Source of the DNA: Thermodesulfobacteriota bacterium
Lineage (GTDB): Bacteria; Desulfobacterota; Desulfobacteria; Desulfobacterales; Desulfosudaceae
Length of the DNA stretch: 64,000 nt
NCBI GenBank assembly: GCA_040753795.1
Contig: JBFMDX010000009.1
Location: 62,001 to 126,000 of the forward strand
Direction: 5' to 3'
Shown here: piece by piece, positions 27,253 to 35,631 of the stretch
Layout of the letters: each line of letters begins with the position of its first letter
Position numbering within the stretch: position 1 is the stretch's first letter
Program-made: the position numbers and the translations under genes
The notes under the pieces: model-generated
Database searches by the model: none
Told to the model about the DNA's origin: nothing
The model's input: only the letters and a program-made list of their open reading frames with translations

Positions 27253-27909
27253 TCACTTTTTTTCGAGCTGAAAAATGCCGTAGGTGGCCAGGAGGTTGGG
27301 CCAGAAGCGGACAATGGCGCCGGTGTCCGAGGTCCGGCCCGGAGATGTGGCCACCTCCCGGACAAGGCGCATCTTCATCTGACCGGCGAAAATGCGGAAA
27401 TCCCGGATGCTCAGGACGCGGATGTTGGGCGTGTCGTACCACTGATAGGGAAGCTGCTCGGTGACCGGGGCCCGGCCGCCGAAGAGGAGCTGGGTCCGGA
27501 TGCGCCAGTGGCCGAAGTTGGGAAAGCTGACAATGGCCTTCTGGCCGATGCGGAGCATGGCGGCGATGAGCCGGGGCGGATCAAAGACCTGCTGCAGGGT
27601 CTGGCTTAAAATCACGTAATCAAAAGCGTTGTCCGGATAGTCTTCCACCTCGCGATTGATGTCGCCCTGGAGCACGCACAACCCCTTTTCAATGCACCGG
27701 GCCACCCGGGACTCCATGATCTCGATGCCCGTCTCCCGGACCTTTTTATGCGTCTTGAGGAAATGGAGCAGTTCCCCTTCGCCGCACCCCAGGCCCAGAA
27801 CCCGGGAACCCGGCTCGATCCAGGAGGCGATGATGGCTAAATCAAACCGCATATCCCGATTCGATTTGAAATCGGTCTGATATTTATTATTGTTATCCGG
27901 CGGATACAC
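27253..27909 (-). CDS. metW: methionine biosynthesis protein MetW
   Basis: A 218-residue class I methyltransferase-fold protein with glycine-rich motif [26 protein letters not shown] and the family block [38 protein letters not shown] and [16 protein letters not shown]. MetW partners with MetX and is needed for full homoserine acetylation activity in many proteobacteria. It overlaps the 3' end of metX by 17 bp, which fits coupled translation. It is the last gene of the regulator-metY-metX-metW operon. Confidence 0.92.
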   Translation of the reverse strand: MYPPDNNNKYQTDFKSNRDMRFDLAIIASWIEPGSRVLGLGCGEGELLHFLKTHKKVRETGIEIMESRVARCIEKGLCVLQGDINREVEDYPDNAFDYVILSQTLQQVFDPPRLIAAMLRIGQKAIVSFPNFGHWRIRTQLLFGGRAPVTEQLPYQWYDTPNIRVLSIRDFRIFAGQMKMRLVREVATSPGRTSDTGAIVRFWPNLLATYGIFQLEKK

Positions 27910-29056
27910 TGTCCAGAAATCCTTTGATGAGCGCGCTCAAGCGCGGGTTGGGAATCAGAAAGGCGTCATGGCCCCAGTCGGCCTCGATTTCACAGAAGCT
28001 CACGTCCAGCCCGTTTTTCTTCATGGCGGTGACCATGGCCCGGGACTGGTAGGTGGGGTAGAGCCAGTCCGAGGTAAACGAGACCACCAGGAAGCGGGCC
28101 CGGGTTTTTCCGAAAGCCTCCACCGCCGAGCCATGACCGTGCTGGGCTTCCAGGTCGAAGTAGTCGGCGGCCTTGGTGATATAGAGAAAGGAATTGGCGT
28201 CGAACCGTTCCACGAACCTGGCGCCCTGGTAGCGCAGGTAACTCTCCACCTGGAAGTCGGCGCCAAAATCAAAGGAAAAAGTCTCCTTGTCCTGAAGACG
28301 TCGTCCGAACTTGCGGCGCATGGCTTCGTCGGAAAGGTAGGTGATATGGCCGATCATCCGGGCCACGGCCAGGCCCGTGTCCGGTTTGGCAGCGCCGTAG
28401 TAATCCCCGTTGTTCCAGTTGGGGTCGCTCATGATGGCCTGGCGGGCCACCTCGTTAAAAGCGATGGCCAGGGCCGAGTGGCGCGTGGTGGTGGCCAGGG
28501 GAATGGCCGAGGCCACCATTTCCGGATAGCGGACGGCCCACTCCAGCACCTGCATGCCGCCCATGGAGCCGCCCACCACGGTCAGCAACCGGCCGACGCC
28601 CAGATGATCCAGCAGGGCCTTCTGGGCCCGGACCATGTCGCCGATGGTAATGACCGGAAATCCGGCGCCATATGGCTTTCCCGTGGCCGGGTTGATTGAC
28701 GACGGCCCGGTGGAGCCCATGCATCCGCCGATGACGTTGGCGCAGACCACAAAATACCGGTCGGTGTCGATGCCCTTGCCCGGGCCGATCATGATGTCCC
28801 ACCAGCCCGGTTTGGGGTCGTCTTCGCTGTAGCACCCGGCGGCGTGGGCATCGCCGGTCAGGGCGTGGGCCACCAGCACGACATTGCTCTTGTCGGCGTT
28901 GAGCCGGCCGTACGTTTCAAAGGCCAGGGTCACCGGTCCCAGGCGGGCGCCGCTTTCCAGGGTCATTTCATCCGGCGGCCCGGCAAAGGTGAAGGTCTGT
29001 TTTTTAACCAGGCCCACCGAAGCCCCGCGCTGATCATGTTCGATGTATTCGCTCAT
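27893..29056 (-). CDS. metX: homoserine O-acetyltransferase MetX
   Basis: An alpha/beta-hydrolase-fold acyltransferase of 387 residues. The ATG complementary to 29054-29056 forms an ATGA overlap with the stop of metY, which decides the start over an upstream in-frame option. The nucleophile Ser lies in [10 protein letters not shown], the oxyanion and substrate block is [14 protein letters not shown], and the C-terminal Asp/His pair is in FTSDWLYP and WGHDAF. It acylates homoserine for direct sulfhydrylation. The acyl donor (acetyl or succinyl) cannot be decided by eye. Confidence 0.93.
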   Translation of the reverse strand: MSEYIEHDQRGASVGLVKKQTFTFAGPPDEMTLESGARLGPVTLAFETYGRLNADKSNVVLVAHALTGDAHAAGCYSEDDPKPGWWDIMIGPGKGIDTDRYFVVCANVIGGCMGSTGPSSINPATGKPYGAGFPVITIGDMVRAQKALLDHLGVGRLLTVVGGSMGGMQVLEWAVRYPEMVASAIPLATTTRHSALAIAFNEVARQAIMSDPNWNNGDYYGAAKPDTGLAVARMIGHITYLSDEAMRRKFGRRLQDKETFSFDFGADFQVESYLRYQGARFVERFDANSFLYITKAADYFDLEAQHGHGSAVEAFGKTRARFLVVSFTSDWLYPTYQSRAMVTAMKKNGLDVSFCEIEADWGHDAFLIPNPRLSALIKGFLDSVSAG

Positions 29057-30312
29057 CCGGTCTGCTCCAGGGCCTGACCCAGGTCGGCGCAAATATCGTC
29101 GGCGTCTTCGATGCCCACGGAAAGCCGCAGCATCTCCGGCCCGATGCGCAAGCGCTGCCGGACGGCGTCATCAAAGGAAACATACTGGGTGGAAAAAGGA
29201 TGGATGATCAGGGTCCGGCAGTCACCCAGGTTGGCCAGATGGACAACCAGCTTCAGCCGGTTGATAAAGGCAAAGCAGGCGGCCTGGTCTTTCAACCCGA
29301 AGGTCAGCAGGCCCCCGCAGCCTTTGCCGCCGAACTGGGCCGCGGCCACGGCCTGGCAGGGATGGTCTTCAATGCCCGGATAGTTGACCCAGGCCACCTC
29401 CGGCCGGCCCTTTAAAAACCGGGCCACGGTCAGGGCGTTGGCGCAAATGCGCTCCATGCGCAGGGCCAGGGTGTCGATGCCGATCAGTGTCAGGTAACTG
29501 TGCAGGGGCGCCTGGGTGGCGCCGAAATTGATGTGCTGCTCGCGCCAGATTTTGTCCAGCAGGGCCGTCCGCCCTTTCCGTTCCACAAAAGGCCCGAAAT
29601 CGGGGAACCGGTCCCGGTTCCAGTCAAATACGCCGCCGTCGATGACGGCGCCGCCCACGGCCGCGCCGTGGCCGCACAGGTACTTGGTGGTGGAGTGGAT
29701 GACCGCGTCGGCCCCCAGTTCCAGGGGCCGGCACAGAAACGGCGTGGCCAGGGTGTTGTCCACCACCAGGGGCAGGCCGAGGCCGTGGGCCGTGTCGGCC
29801 ATGATCCGGATATCGGGAACGTCCATGGCCGGATTGCCGATGGTCTCCAGGTAGACAAAGCGGGTCCGCCCGGTGACGGCGGCCCGGACCGCGGCCGGAT
29901 CGGTCGGATCCGCCGGCACGGCCGTGATGCCGTATTTCTTAAACACGCTGGCAAAAAGCTGATAGGTGGACATGAACAGAGAGGTGCCGGCCACGAACTC
30001 GTCCCCGGCCCGCAGCAGGGCCAGGCAGGTATTGGCAATGGCGGCCATGCCCGAGGCCATGACAATGGCCCCGGCCCCGCCTTCAAGATCGGTCAGAACC
30101 TTTTCCAGGGCCTGGTTGGTGGGGTTGGACAGCCGGCTGTAGATCATATCCCCGGTTTTACCGGCAAAGGTCTGGTTCAGGTTTTCGGCGGTGTCGTGGG
30201 CAAAGGCCGCGTTCTGAAAAATGGGCGGCAGGGTGGCACCCTGCCAGCGGCTGTCGGGCCGGGTGTGATGAACCACCCGGGTGGAAAAGGCTTGCCGGGG
30301 TGTTTTCTTCAT
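29053..30312 (-). CDS. metY: O-acetylhomoserine sulfhydrylase MetY
   Basis: A PLP-dependent Cys/Met-metabolism enzyme of 419 residues. The cofactor Lys lies in [13 protein letters not shown], the phosphate-binding turn is ASGMAAI, and [14 protein letters not shown] and the terminal block [16 protein letters not shown] are typical. It makes homocysteine directly from O-acylhomoserine and sulfide, which suits a sulfide-producing anaerobe. The start overlaps the stop of the upstream HTH/two-CW regulator by an ATGA, so regulator and enzymes are translated from one transcript. Confidence 0.93.
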   Translation of the reverse strand: MKKTPRQAFSTRVVHHTRPDSRWQGATLPPIFQNAAFAHDTAENLNQTFAGKTGDMIYSRLSNPTNQALEKVLTDLEGGAGAIVMASGMAAIANTCLALLRAGDEFVAGTSLFMSTYQLFASVFKKYGITAVPADPTDPAAVRAAVTGRTRFVYLETIGNPAMDVPDIRIMADTAHGLGLPLVVDNTLATPFLCRPLELGADAVIHSTTKYLCGHGAAVGGAVIDGGVFDWNRDRFPDFGPFVERKGRTALLDKIWREQHINFGATQAPLHSYLTLIGIDTLALRMERICANALTVARFLKGRPEVAWVNYPGIEDHPCQAVAAAQFGGKGCGGLLTFGLKDQAACFAFINRLKLVVHLANLGDCRTLIIHPFSTQYVSFDDAVRQRLRIGPEMLRLSVGIEDADDICADLGQALEQTG

Positions 30313-30773
30313 TTTTCCTTCTCCTTTGAAGAAGGGTTCTGGTCCGGCGCTTCGTCCAGCAGGGACGTCAGGACCGGGCAGGACCGGCAGACCCGGATCT
30401 TTTCCTTCCAGGTTTTATGGATCGTGCCGTGGCAGATGGTGCCGTTGATCAGCCAACACAGGGTGCCCCGGTTGAATTCCCAGGCCGGGCACTGGCGCCG
30501 GATTTGGGCCGGGCACTTGTTGACCACCCAGCACTCCCTCTGCCGGACCCCGCGGCCGTGACCGCTGACGGCCAGCAACAGCAACTGCTTTTCCACGTGA
30601 TCGGGCACCGAGCGCCAGCCCTGTTCATAGCTGTGCACCGCCTTGATGGAAACGCCCAGCAACTGAGCCATCTGCTTCTGCGTCTTGCCGAATCGCTTGC
30701 GCAGGTCTGAAAAATCCTGTCCGGTCACGGTTTTCTCCAGAAAATTCTTGAGGTTTTCCTTTGTCGGTGTCAT
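30309..30773 (-). CDS. XRE-type HTH regulator with C-terminal two-CW cysteine domain
   Basis: A 154-residue protein. Residues 20-70 form an XRE-like helix-turn-helix (KRFGKTQKQMAQLLGVSIKAVHSYEQGWR). Residues 81-133 hold seven cysteines (81, 87, 95, 106, 114, 129, 132) with Cys-Trp at 81-82 and 106-107, the pattern called two-CW, likely to bind Zn or an Fe-S cluster. As first gene of the metYXW operon, joined by an ATGA overlap, it is probably the operon's own regulator, sensing metal, redox or sulfide (inference). A perfect 19-bp palindrome lies 20 bp upstream of its start codon. Confidence 0.8.
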   Translation of the reverse strand: MTPTKENLKNFLEKTVTGQDFSDLRKRFGKTQKQMAQLLGVSIKAVHSYEQGWRSVPDHVEKQLLLLAVSGHGRGVRQRECWVVNKCPAQIRRQCPAWEFNRGTLCWLINGTICHGTIHKTWKEKIRVCRSCPVLTSLLDEAPDQNPSSKEKEK

Positions 30774-30792
30774 AAATAGACAACATCTTATT

Positions 30793-30811
30793 CATACCAC
30801 AATGTGGTATG
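30793..30811. promoter_or_regulatory. perfect 19-bp palindrome, likely operator for the HTH/two-CW regulator
   Basis: CATACCACA (30793-30801), a single central A, and TGTGGTATG (30803-30811). It lies in the 64-bp divergent gap between the regulator start (30773, minus strand) and tmk (30838, plus strand). Its position fits autorepression of the met operon, and possibly control of tmk. Confidence 0.65.
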
Positions 30812-30837
30812 TTTTTGTCAATAAAAAAGAATGCGCC

Positions 30838-31497
30838 ATGTTCATTACCCTGGAAGGAACCGAGGGGGCGGGAAAAACCACCCAGCTGCCCCACCTGGTC
30901 CGGTTTCTGGAAGACCGCGGCCACGACTGCGTCGTTACCCGGGAGCCGGGCGGAACGCCGACCGGGCTGAAGATCCGGGGGATCCTGCTGGACCCCGCCA
31001 ACCATGGCATGACGCCTGAGGCCGAGCTTTTTCTGTACGCGGCCGACCGGGCCCAGCACGTGGGCACCGTCATCCGGCCGGCCCTGGACGCAGGCAAAAC
31101 CGTGATCTGCGACCGGTTTATTGATGCCACCGAAGCCTACCAGGGCGCGGCCCGGGGCCTTGACCGGGAACTGATCAGCCTGCTCAACCGGGTGGCCACC
31201 GGCGGCCTGAAGCCGGATTTGACGATCCTGTTTGACCTGCCTCCGGAAACCGGCCTGGAACGCGCCTGGGAGCGGATCAACCGCAACGGTAACGGCGCCG
31301 CCGACCACCGCTTTGAAACAGAAGACATCAATTTTCACAACCGGGTCCGGGACGGGTACCTGGCCATCGCCGCCCGGGAGCCGGAACGGTTTGTGATCAT
31401 CAACGCCGACGGCAGCGAGGAGGATGTGCGGAAGGCGTTACTGGCGGGGGTGGGGAAAAGGGGTCGAGGGGTCGAGGGGTCGAGGGGTCAAGGGTGA
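30838..31497 (+). CDS. tmk: thymidylate kinase with repeat-derived C-terminal tail
   Basis: A 219-residue dTMP kinase from the ATG at 30838, which gives the canonical MFITLEGTEGAGKTTQ P-loop start; upstream in-frame Met codons lie in the promoter region. TREPGGTPTGLKIR, the DR motif in VICDRFIDATEAYQG and GLDRELI are intact. It phosphorylates dTMP to dTDP. The last 12-14 residues (GKRGRGVEGSRGQG) come from octamer repeat array B and are not part of the family fold. The gene is divergent from the met-operon regulator. Confidence 0.92.
   Translation: MFITLEGTEGAGKTTQLPHLVRFLEDRGHDCVVTREPGGTPTGLKIRGILLDPANHGMTPEAELFLYAADRAQHVGTVIRPALDAGKTVICDRFIDATEAYQGAARGLDRELISLLNRVATGGLKPDLTILFDLPPETGLERAWERINRNGNGAADHRFETEDINFHNRVRDGYLAIAAREPERFVIINADGSEEDVRKALLAGVGKRGRGVEGSRGQG
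31460..31494. repeat. degenerate octamer repeat array B, inside the tmk 3' end
   Basis: Four and a half units of exact 8-bp period (ggggtcga three times, ggggtcaa, ggg). The array lies inside the tmk reading frame and encodes its last residues; the stop codon follows at once. The orientation is opposite to that of array C 230 bp downstream. The 318-bp gap 31498-31815 holds array C, a perfect palindrome at 31606-31628 and otherwise no gene that I can see. Confidence 0.85.
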
Positions 31498-31605
31498 GAA
31501 AGAAGGGGAACATATCCCTTATGGCAATATGGATGACGAACGTTTTAAGGTATCATCTGCAAAAAGGGTTAGCTTTCAAATAAGGGATAAAGGCATTTTA
31601 TCTGG

Positions 31606-31628
31606 ATCACCCGGTTAAACCGGGTGAT
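31606..31628. repeat. perfect 23-bp palindrome downstream of tmk
   Basis: ATCACCCGGTT, one central A, and AACCGGGTGAT. The RNA could form a stem, but no T-tract follows on either strand, so it is not a standard terminator. It could be a protein-binding site or a remnant of a repeat element. Confidence 0.55.
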
Positions 31629-31722
31629 GACGAATTTCAAAAATGACTGGTAGAATAATAGTTGAATAATAAGTGATGGTGAAAAGAGCCATAATGAAAC
31701 CTGTGGGATATGGACGCCCGGT

Positions 31723-31758
31723 CCCCTTGAACCCTGGACCCCTCGGCCCCTTGACCCC
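31723..31758. repeat. degenerate octamer repeat array C
   Basis: Units ccccttga, accctgga, cccctcgg, ccccttga, cccc with an exact 8-bp period, in the opposite orientation to array B. It lies 60 bp upstream of the cysteine synthase/CysRS-like fusion gene. Confidence 0.8.
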
Positions 31759-31815
31759 TATAGTGCTATGGGGCTCTGCCTTAAGGCCAATTGATATAGA
31801 ACCAAGGAACCCCCT

Positions 31816-34125
31816 ATGACCACTCTCCTGGACTTCATCGGCAACACCCCCCTGGTGGAAATACGGCGGATCTGCCCCCGGCCCGGGGTCCGCATCCTGG
31901 CCAAGCTGGAATACATGAACCCGGGCGGGTCCATCAAGGACAGGGCCGCGCTTTACATGATCGAGGAAGGGGAAAAGTCCGGCCTGCTGACCAAAGACAA
32001 AATCGTCATCGAAGCCACCAGCGGCAATACCGGCATCGGCCTGGCCATGGTCTGCGCCATCAAGGGCTACCGGCTCTGCCTGGCCATGTCGGAAAACGCC
32101 AGCGAGGAGCGCAAACGCATTCTCAAGGGTCGCGGCGCCGAAATCCTGCTGACCCCGGGACACCTGGGAACCGACGGCGCCATCGAGGAGGTCTACCGGC
32201 TGGTGCGGGAAAATCCCGACAAATACTACATGACCGATCAGTTCAACAACGAGGCCAACTGGAAGGCCCACTACTACGGCACCGCCGAGGAGATCTGGCG
32301 CCAGACCGAGGGCCGAATAGACACCATGGTGGCCACGCTCGGGACCAGCGGCACGGCCATGGGCCTGGCCCGGCGGCTGAAGGAGCTCAAACCCGATATC
32401 CGCATGGTCGGGGTGGAGCCCTTCCTGGGGCACAAGATCCAGGGCCTGAAAAACATGAAGGAGTCCTATCAGCCTGAAATCTATTCCCGAAAGTGGCTCG
32501 ACGACAAGCCCAACATAGACGACGAAGAAGCCTTTGCCATGGCCCGGCGCCTGGCCGCCGAGGAGGGGCTGTTCGTGGGCATGAGCAGCGGCGCGGCCAT
32601 GGCCGTGGCCTGCGCCGAAGCCATGCGGCTGGAAAAGGGCACGGTGGTGACCATTTTCCCGGACAGCGGCGAGCGCTATTTAAGCACCACCCTTTTTGCC
32701 GTGCGGGAGACCGTCGATATCCGGCTTTACAACACCGCCACCCGGCAGAAGGAGAACTTTGTGCCGCTCTCGCCGGGCCGGGTCTCCATGTATTCCTGCG
32801 GCCCTACGGCCAACGCCCGCATGAGCCTGGGCCACTGCCGCCGCATGGTCTTCGCCGACGTGCTGTCCCGCTACCTGATCTACCGGGGATATGCCGTCCG
32901 GCATATCGTCAACATCACCGATTTTGACGACAACACCATCGAAGGCGCGGAAAAGGCCGGTAAAAGCCTGACCGAATTCACCCGCGGGTATATCGATCAT
33001 ATCAAGCAGGACCTGGCCGCCCTGGGCGTCAAGCCGGCCGAGAAATACCCCCTGCCCAGCGAGGAGTTCCCGGAAATGGTGGATATGGCGGAGAAGCTGG
33101 TCGCCAGGGGCGTGGCCTATGAAAAGCTGCGGTCCGTCTATTTTGACATTTCCAGCCTGGGGGATTACGGCGACCTTTCCCGGGTCGACGCCGACAAGAT
33201 CCGGCTGGGCGCCACCGTTGACCTGGACGAATACGAAAAGGACAATCCCCGCGACTTTACCCTGCTCAAGCGGGCCCGGCTGGGGGAATTAAAGAAAGGT
33301 CTTTACGTCCAGACCAAGTGGGGCAATGTCCGGCCGTCGTTGCACCTGCAGTGCGCGGCCATGTCCCGTAAATATCTGGGCGATCAGTTTGATATTCATA
33401 CCGGCAGCTTTAACCTGGTCTTCCCGCACCATGAAAACGAACAGGCCATATCCCGGGCCCTGACCGGCAAAACGCCGGCCCGGTTCTGGATTCATTGCGA
33501 AACGGTTTTGTCGGAAGAGAGCGGCGCCTGGAAACCCGCCGTCATGACCATTGAAGAGGCCCTGGCCGCCGGCCTGACCGGCCGCCAGCTGCGCTACTGG
33601 TTTGTTTCGGTCCATTACCGCAAGCCCCTGACCTTTTCGCGGGAAAGCGTGGACATGGCCGCCCGCTCCCTGGCCCGCCTGGACAACTGTGTCAGGGCCC
33701 TGGCCGCCATTGCCGGAAAACCGTCCGGGGACAAACCGGAAAAGGAGCGCGCCACCCGGCAGGAGATCGACCAGATCATTTATAATATCCGCCAGGGCGT
33801 GGTCGACGCCATGGACGATGACCTGAATGTCTCCGAGGCCCTGGCCAGCATTTTCAAAAACATCAAGCAGATCAACACCTTTCTGGCGGACGGCGCCCTG
33901 GATGGCGCTGACGCGCAAAAAATCATGGACGCTTTTGCGCAGATCGACCAGGTATTGAACCTTTTTGATTTTTCAGAACCGGCCGCGGATACCTCGGCCC
34001 GGGTTCAGGCGTTGATGCGGCAGCGGGACCAGGCCCGGAAGGAAAAAAACTGGGCCCTGGCCGATGAACTGCGTAAGACCCTGCAGGAAATGGGGGTTGC
34101 GGTGGTAGATACCAAGCGCGATTAG
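31816..34125 (+). CDS. cysteine synthase fused to a degenerate cysteinyl-tRNA synthetase-like domain
   Basis: A 769-residue fusion. Residues 1 to about 305 are a PLP-dependent cysteine synthase: Lys41 in NPGGSIKDR, the TSGNTGIGLAM loop and the GTSGTAMG phosphate loop. Residues about 312-769 align along their full length with cysteinyl-tRNA synthetase: Cys328 in MYSCGPT, NITDFDDNTI, LHLQCAAMSRKYLG, FPHHENE and HYRKPLTFS. Two class I signatures are damaged: HIGH reads SLGH (337-340), and at the KMSKS position (about 566-576) the sequence is SEESGAWKPAV. The Trp of the usual WHIECSAM is Leu. The synthase half looks active; the second half may have lost tRNA charging or may use cysteine for another product. 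It is possibly transcribed alone between repeat arrays C and D. Confidence 0.9.
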   Translation: MTTLLDFIGNTPLVEIRRICPRPGVRILAKLEYMNPGGSIKDRAALYMIEEGEKSGLLTKDKIVIEATSGNTGIGLAMVCAIKGYRLCLAMSENASEERKRILKGRGAEILLTPGHLGTDGAIEEVYRLVRENPDKYYMTDQFNNEANWKAHYYGTAEEIWRQTEGRIDTMVATLGTSGTAMGLARRLKELKPDIRMVGVEPFLGHKIQGLKNMKESYQPEIYSRKWLDDKPNIDDEEAFAMARRLAAEEGLFVGMSSGAAMAVACAEAMRLEKGTVVTIFPDSGERYLSTTLFAVRETVDIRLYNTATRQKENFVPLSPGRVSMYSCGPTANARMSLGHCRRMVFADVLSRYLIYRGYAVRHIVNITDFDDNTIEGAEKAGKSLTEFTRGYIDHIKQDLAALGVKPAEKYPLPSEEFPEMVDMAEKLVARGVAYEKLRSVYFDISSLGDYGDLSRVDADKIRLGATVDLDEYEKDNPRDFTLLKRARLGELKKGLYVQTKWGNVRPSLHLQCAAMSRKYLGDQFDIHTGSFNLVFPHHENEQAISRALTGKTPARFWIHCETVLSEESGAWKPAVMTIEEALAAGLTGRQLRYWFVSVHYRKPLTFSRESVDMAARSLARLDNCVRALAAIAGKPSGDKPEKERATRQEIDQIIYNIRQGVVDAMDDDLNVSEALASIFKNIKQINTFLADGALDGADAQKIMDAFAQIDQVLNLFDFSEPAADTSARVQALMRQRDQARKEKNWALADELRKTLQEMGVAVVDTKRD

Positions 34126-34140
34126 AACTTATTTAGCACC

Positions 34141-34181
34141 AAGGGCTCAAGGGGTCCTTGAACCCTGAACCTTAAACCCTT
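34141..34181. repeat. degenerate octamer repeat array D (both orientations, hairpin)
   Basis: aagggctcaagggg followed at once by tccttgaaccctgaaccttaaaccctt: the two orientations of the repeat unit meet, so the RNA would fold into a hairpin. It lies 16 bp after the stop of the CysK/CysRS fusion gene and could help end its transcript. Confidence 0.7.
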
Positions 34182-34200
34182 ATATTGGTCGAAACCTGTC

Positions 34201-35181
34201 ATGCTCGAACCCGTTCTTTTCCCTTTTACCTGCCTGGATGAAAAAACCGCCGGGATGCTGCTGGCCTGCTTCGATCGCATCCGGGTGTATCTGCCCACGG
34301 ATTCCGCAGCCGGCGATATGGACCCGGACGTGCTGAAAACCGGCCTGGTCACGGCGGTCAACCCCCTGGCCGACAGCGGTCTTCAGGCGGACCGGATATT
34401 TCAGGAATACCGCCAGTGGCGCCAGGCCAACCGGGGCACGGATATTTCCTTTTTCAAGATGTCGGGCAGCACCATCCCCTTTTTCGACGAATCAACCATT
34501 TCCTTTTTAAAACAGGACATCGTCCATGCCTCTTCCCGCACGGAAAAAGAACCGGACCTGCTCCTGGCCGCGCGCGTCTTCCTGCGCATGACCGGCAACT
34601 ATGACCGCGCCCAGGCGGACATCGCCGAAGATCTCCTGCTGCAAAGCGAAAAGGAACTGACCATGCTGGCGGCCCTGCATGGGGATGACGATGATGATGA
34701 TCAGGAGGATCTGACCGTTCCGGCGGCGCAAAGCCTGACCGCCGATACCGGTGAACTGATGACCCGGGAACGGCTGACTGCCTGGTCCATGCTGACGTCG
34801 GAAAACGACGCCCTCCCTTCATTATTTGTCACGCCCAGCCGGGCGGTCTTTGCCGCCGTTATGGATCATTTTGAAAGTCATACCGCGACATGGGAGAACA
34901 TCCCCGCTCCCGGGGATTTGCCGCACCGGGATGATCCGGTCTTGTCTTTGTGGCGGCAGGACCTGTCGGCTTTTTTCAACGGCCTGCTGAAGGGTGACGC
35001 CGGCGCTCCGCCCCCCTGTCCGTTAAAAAAGCCCGGCGCCTTTTTAACGGTGATCCGGTTGGCTGAGATATCCCCTCGTGATTTTTTGAAAAAGCTTCAA
35101 ACCCCGTCCCCGGAAAGACTAAAACACCAGGAAAAACAATCGGTTGAATCAACCATTGTGGCGGCTGTTTTCCCGGCATAA
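34201..35181 (+). CDS. hypothetical protein with acidic linker
   Basis: A 326-residue cytoplasmic protein without signal peptide or TM segment that I do not recognise. The N-terminal part (MLEPVLFPFTCLDEKTAGMLLACF...) is mixed alpha/beta. A run of six Asp with flanking acidic residues (HGDDDDDDQED, about residues 160-170) links it to a second helical part, and the C-terminus ends in ESTIVAAVFPA. It follows the CysK/CysRS fusion after repeat array D and precedes ferredoxin. Nothing in the sequence points to a function. Confidence 0.7.
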   Translation: MLEPVLFPFTCLDEKTAGMLLACFDRIRVYLPTDSAAGDMDPDVLKTGLVTAVNPLADSGLQADRIFQEYRQWRQANRGTDISFFKMSGSTIPFFDESTISFLKQDIVHASSRTEKEPDLLLAARVFLRMTGNYDRAQADIAEDLLLQSEKELTMLAALHGDDDDDDQEDLTVPAAQSLTADTGELMTRERLTAWSMLTSENDALPSLFVTPSRAVFAAVMDHFESHTATWENIPAPGDLPHRDDPVLSLWRQDLSAFFNGLLKGDAGAPPPCPLKKPGAFLTVIRLAEISPRDFLKKLQTPSPERLKHQEKQSVESTIVAAVFPA

Positions 35182-35222
35182 AGAGTATCTCTGAAATTTT
35201 ACAGGGGAACGGTTTTAATCTC

Positions 35223-35250
35223 TTGACTTTGGTTTTTAGGGTGGTATAGA
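35223..35250 (+). promoter_or_regulatory. candidate sigma70 promoter for the ferredoxin gene
   Basis: TTGACT (35223-35228), a 16-bp spacer and TATAGA (35245-35250), giving a leader of about 90 nt before the ATG at 35350, which has a strong AAAAGGAGG Shine-Dalgarno. Confidence 0.55.
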
Positions 35251-35349
35251 GGATTTTCTATGATTTATCAGGACCTTTTCAAAGAACGACAATTCAATGT
35301 CAAGGCTGACGATCAGATAAAACATTCAACTTAAAAGGAGGCTGGCAAA

Positions 35350-35538
35350 ATGGGTTATAACGTAACGGTTGACGAGAGCAAATGCACCGGTTGTGAAGAC
35401 TGCGTTGACAACTGCCCGGTTGAGGTGTTCGAGCTTCAGGATGAAAAATCCGTGCCCGTGAACATGGACGAATGCCTTGGTTGCGAAACCTGCGTCGAAG
35501 TCTGCGAGCAGGGCGCCATAACCGTCGAAGAAATTTAG
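35350..35538 (+). CDS. 2[4Fe-4S] ferredoxin
   Basis: A 62-residue ferredoxin with two complete cluster motifs: Cys12, Cys15, Cys18, Cys22-Pro and Cys42, Cys45, Cys48, Cys52. It is very acidic, as expected for a low-potential electron carrier in the cytoplasm. With its own promoter upstream and an intrinsic terminator 42 bp downstream, it is a single-gene unit. Plausible partners here are the aldehyde:ferredoxin oxidoreductase (54082) and radical activases, but no direct link is visible. Confidence 0.95.
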   Translation: MGYNVTVDESKCTGCEDCVDNCPVEVFELQDEKSVPVNMDECLGCETCVEVCEQGAITVEEI

Positions 35539-35580
35539 TCGACCCGCGCTGGTTTGATTACAACTGGCAGAATCTTTGAT

Positions 35581-35620
35581 CCCGGCTTTTACCTTTATGA
35601 TAAAAGCCGGGTTTTTTTTG
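35581..35620 (+). terminator. intrinsic terminator of the ferredoxin gene
   Basis: An 11-bp stem (cccggcttttA/TaaaagccgggG type) with a short AT loop followed by eight T. It lies between the ferredoxin stop and the next ATG at 35632. Confidence 0.92.
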
Positions 35621-35631
35621 GTTTATAGCCT

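Noticed and set aside
30250-30837. SAM or other riboswitch before the methionine genes
   Set aside because: The leader is only a few tens of bases and holds a palindrome, not a SAM-riboswitch fold.
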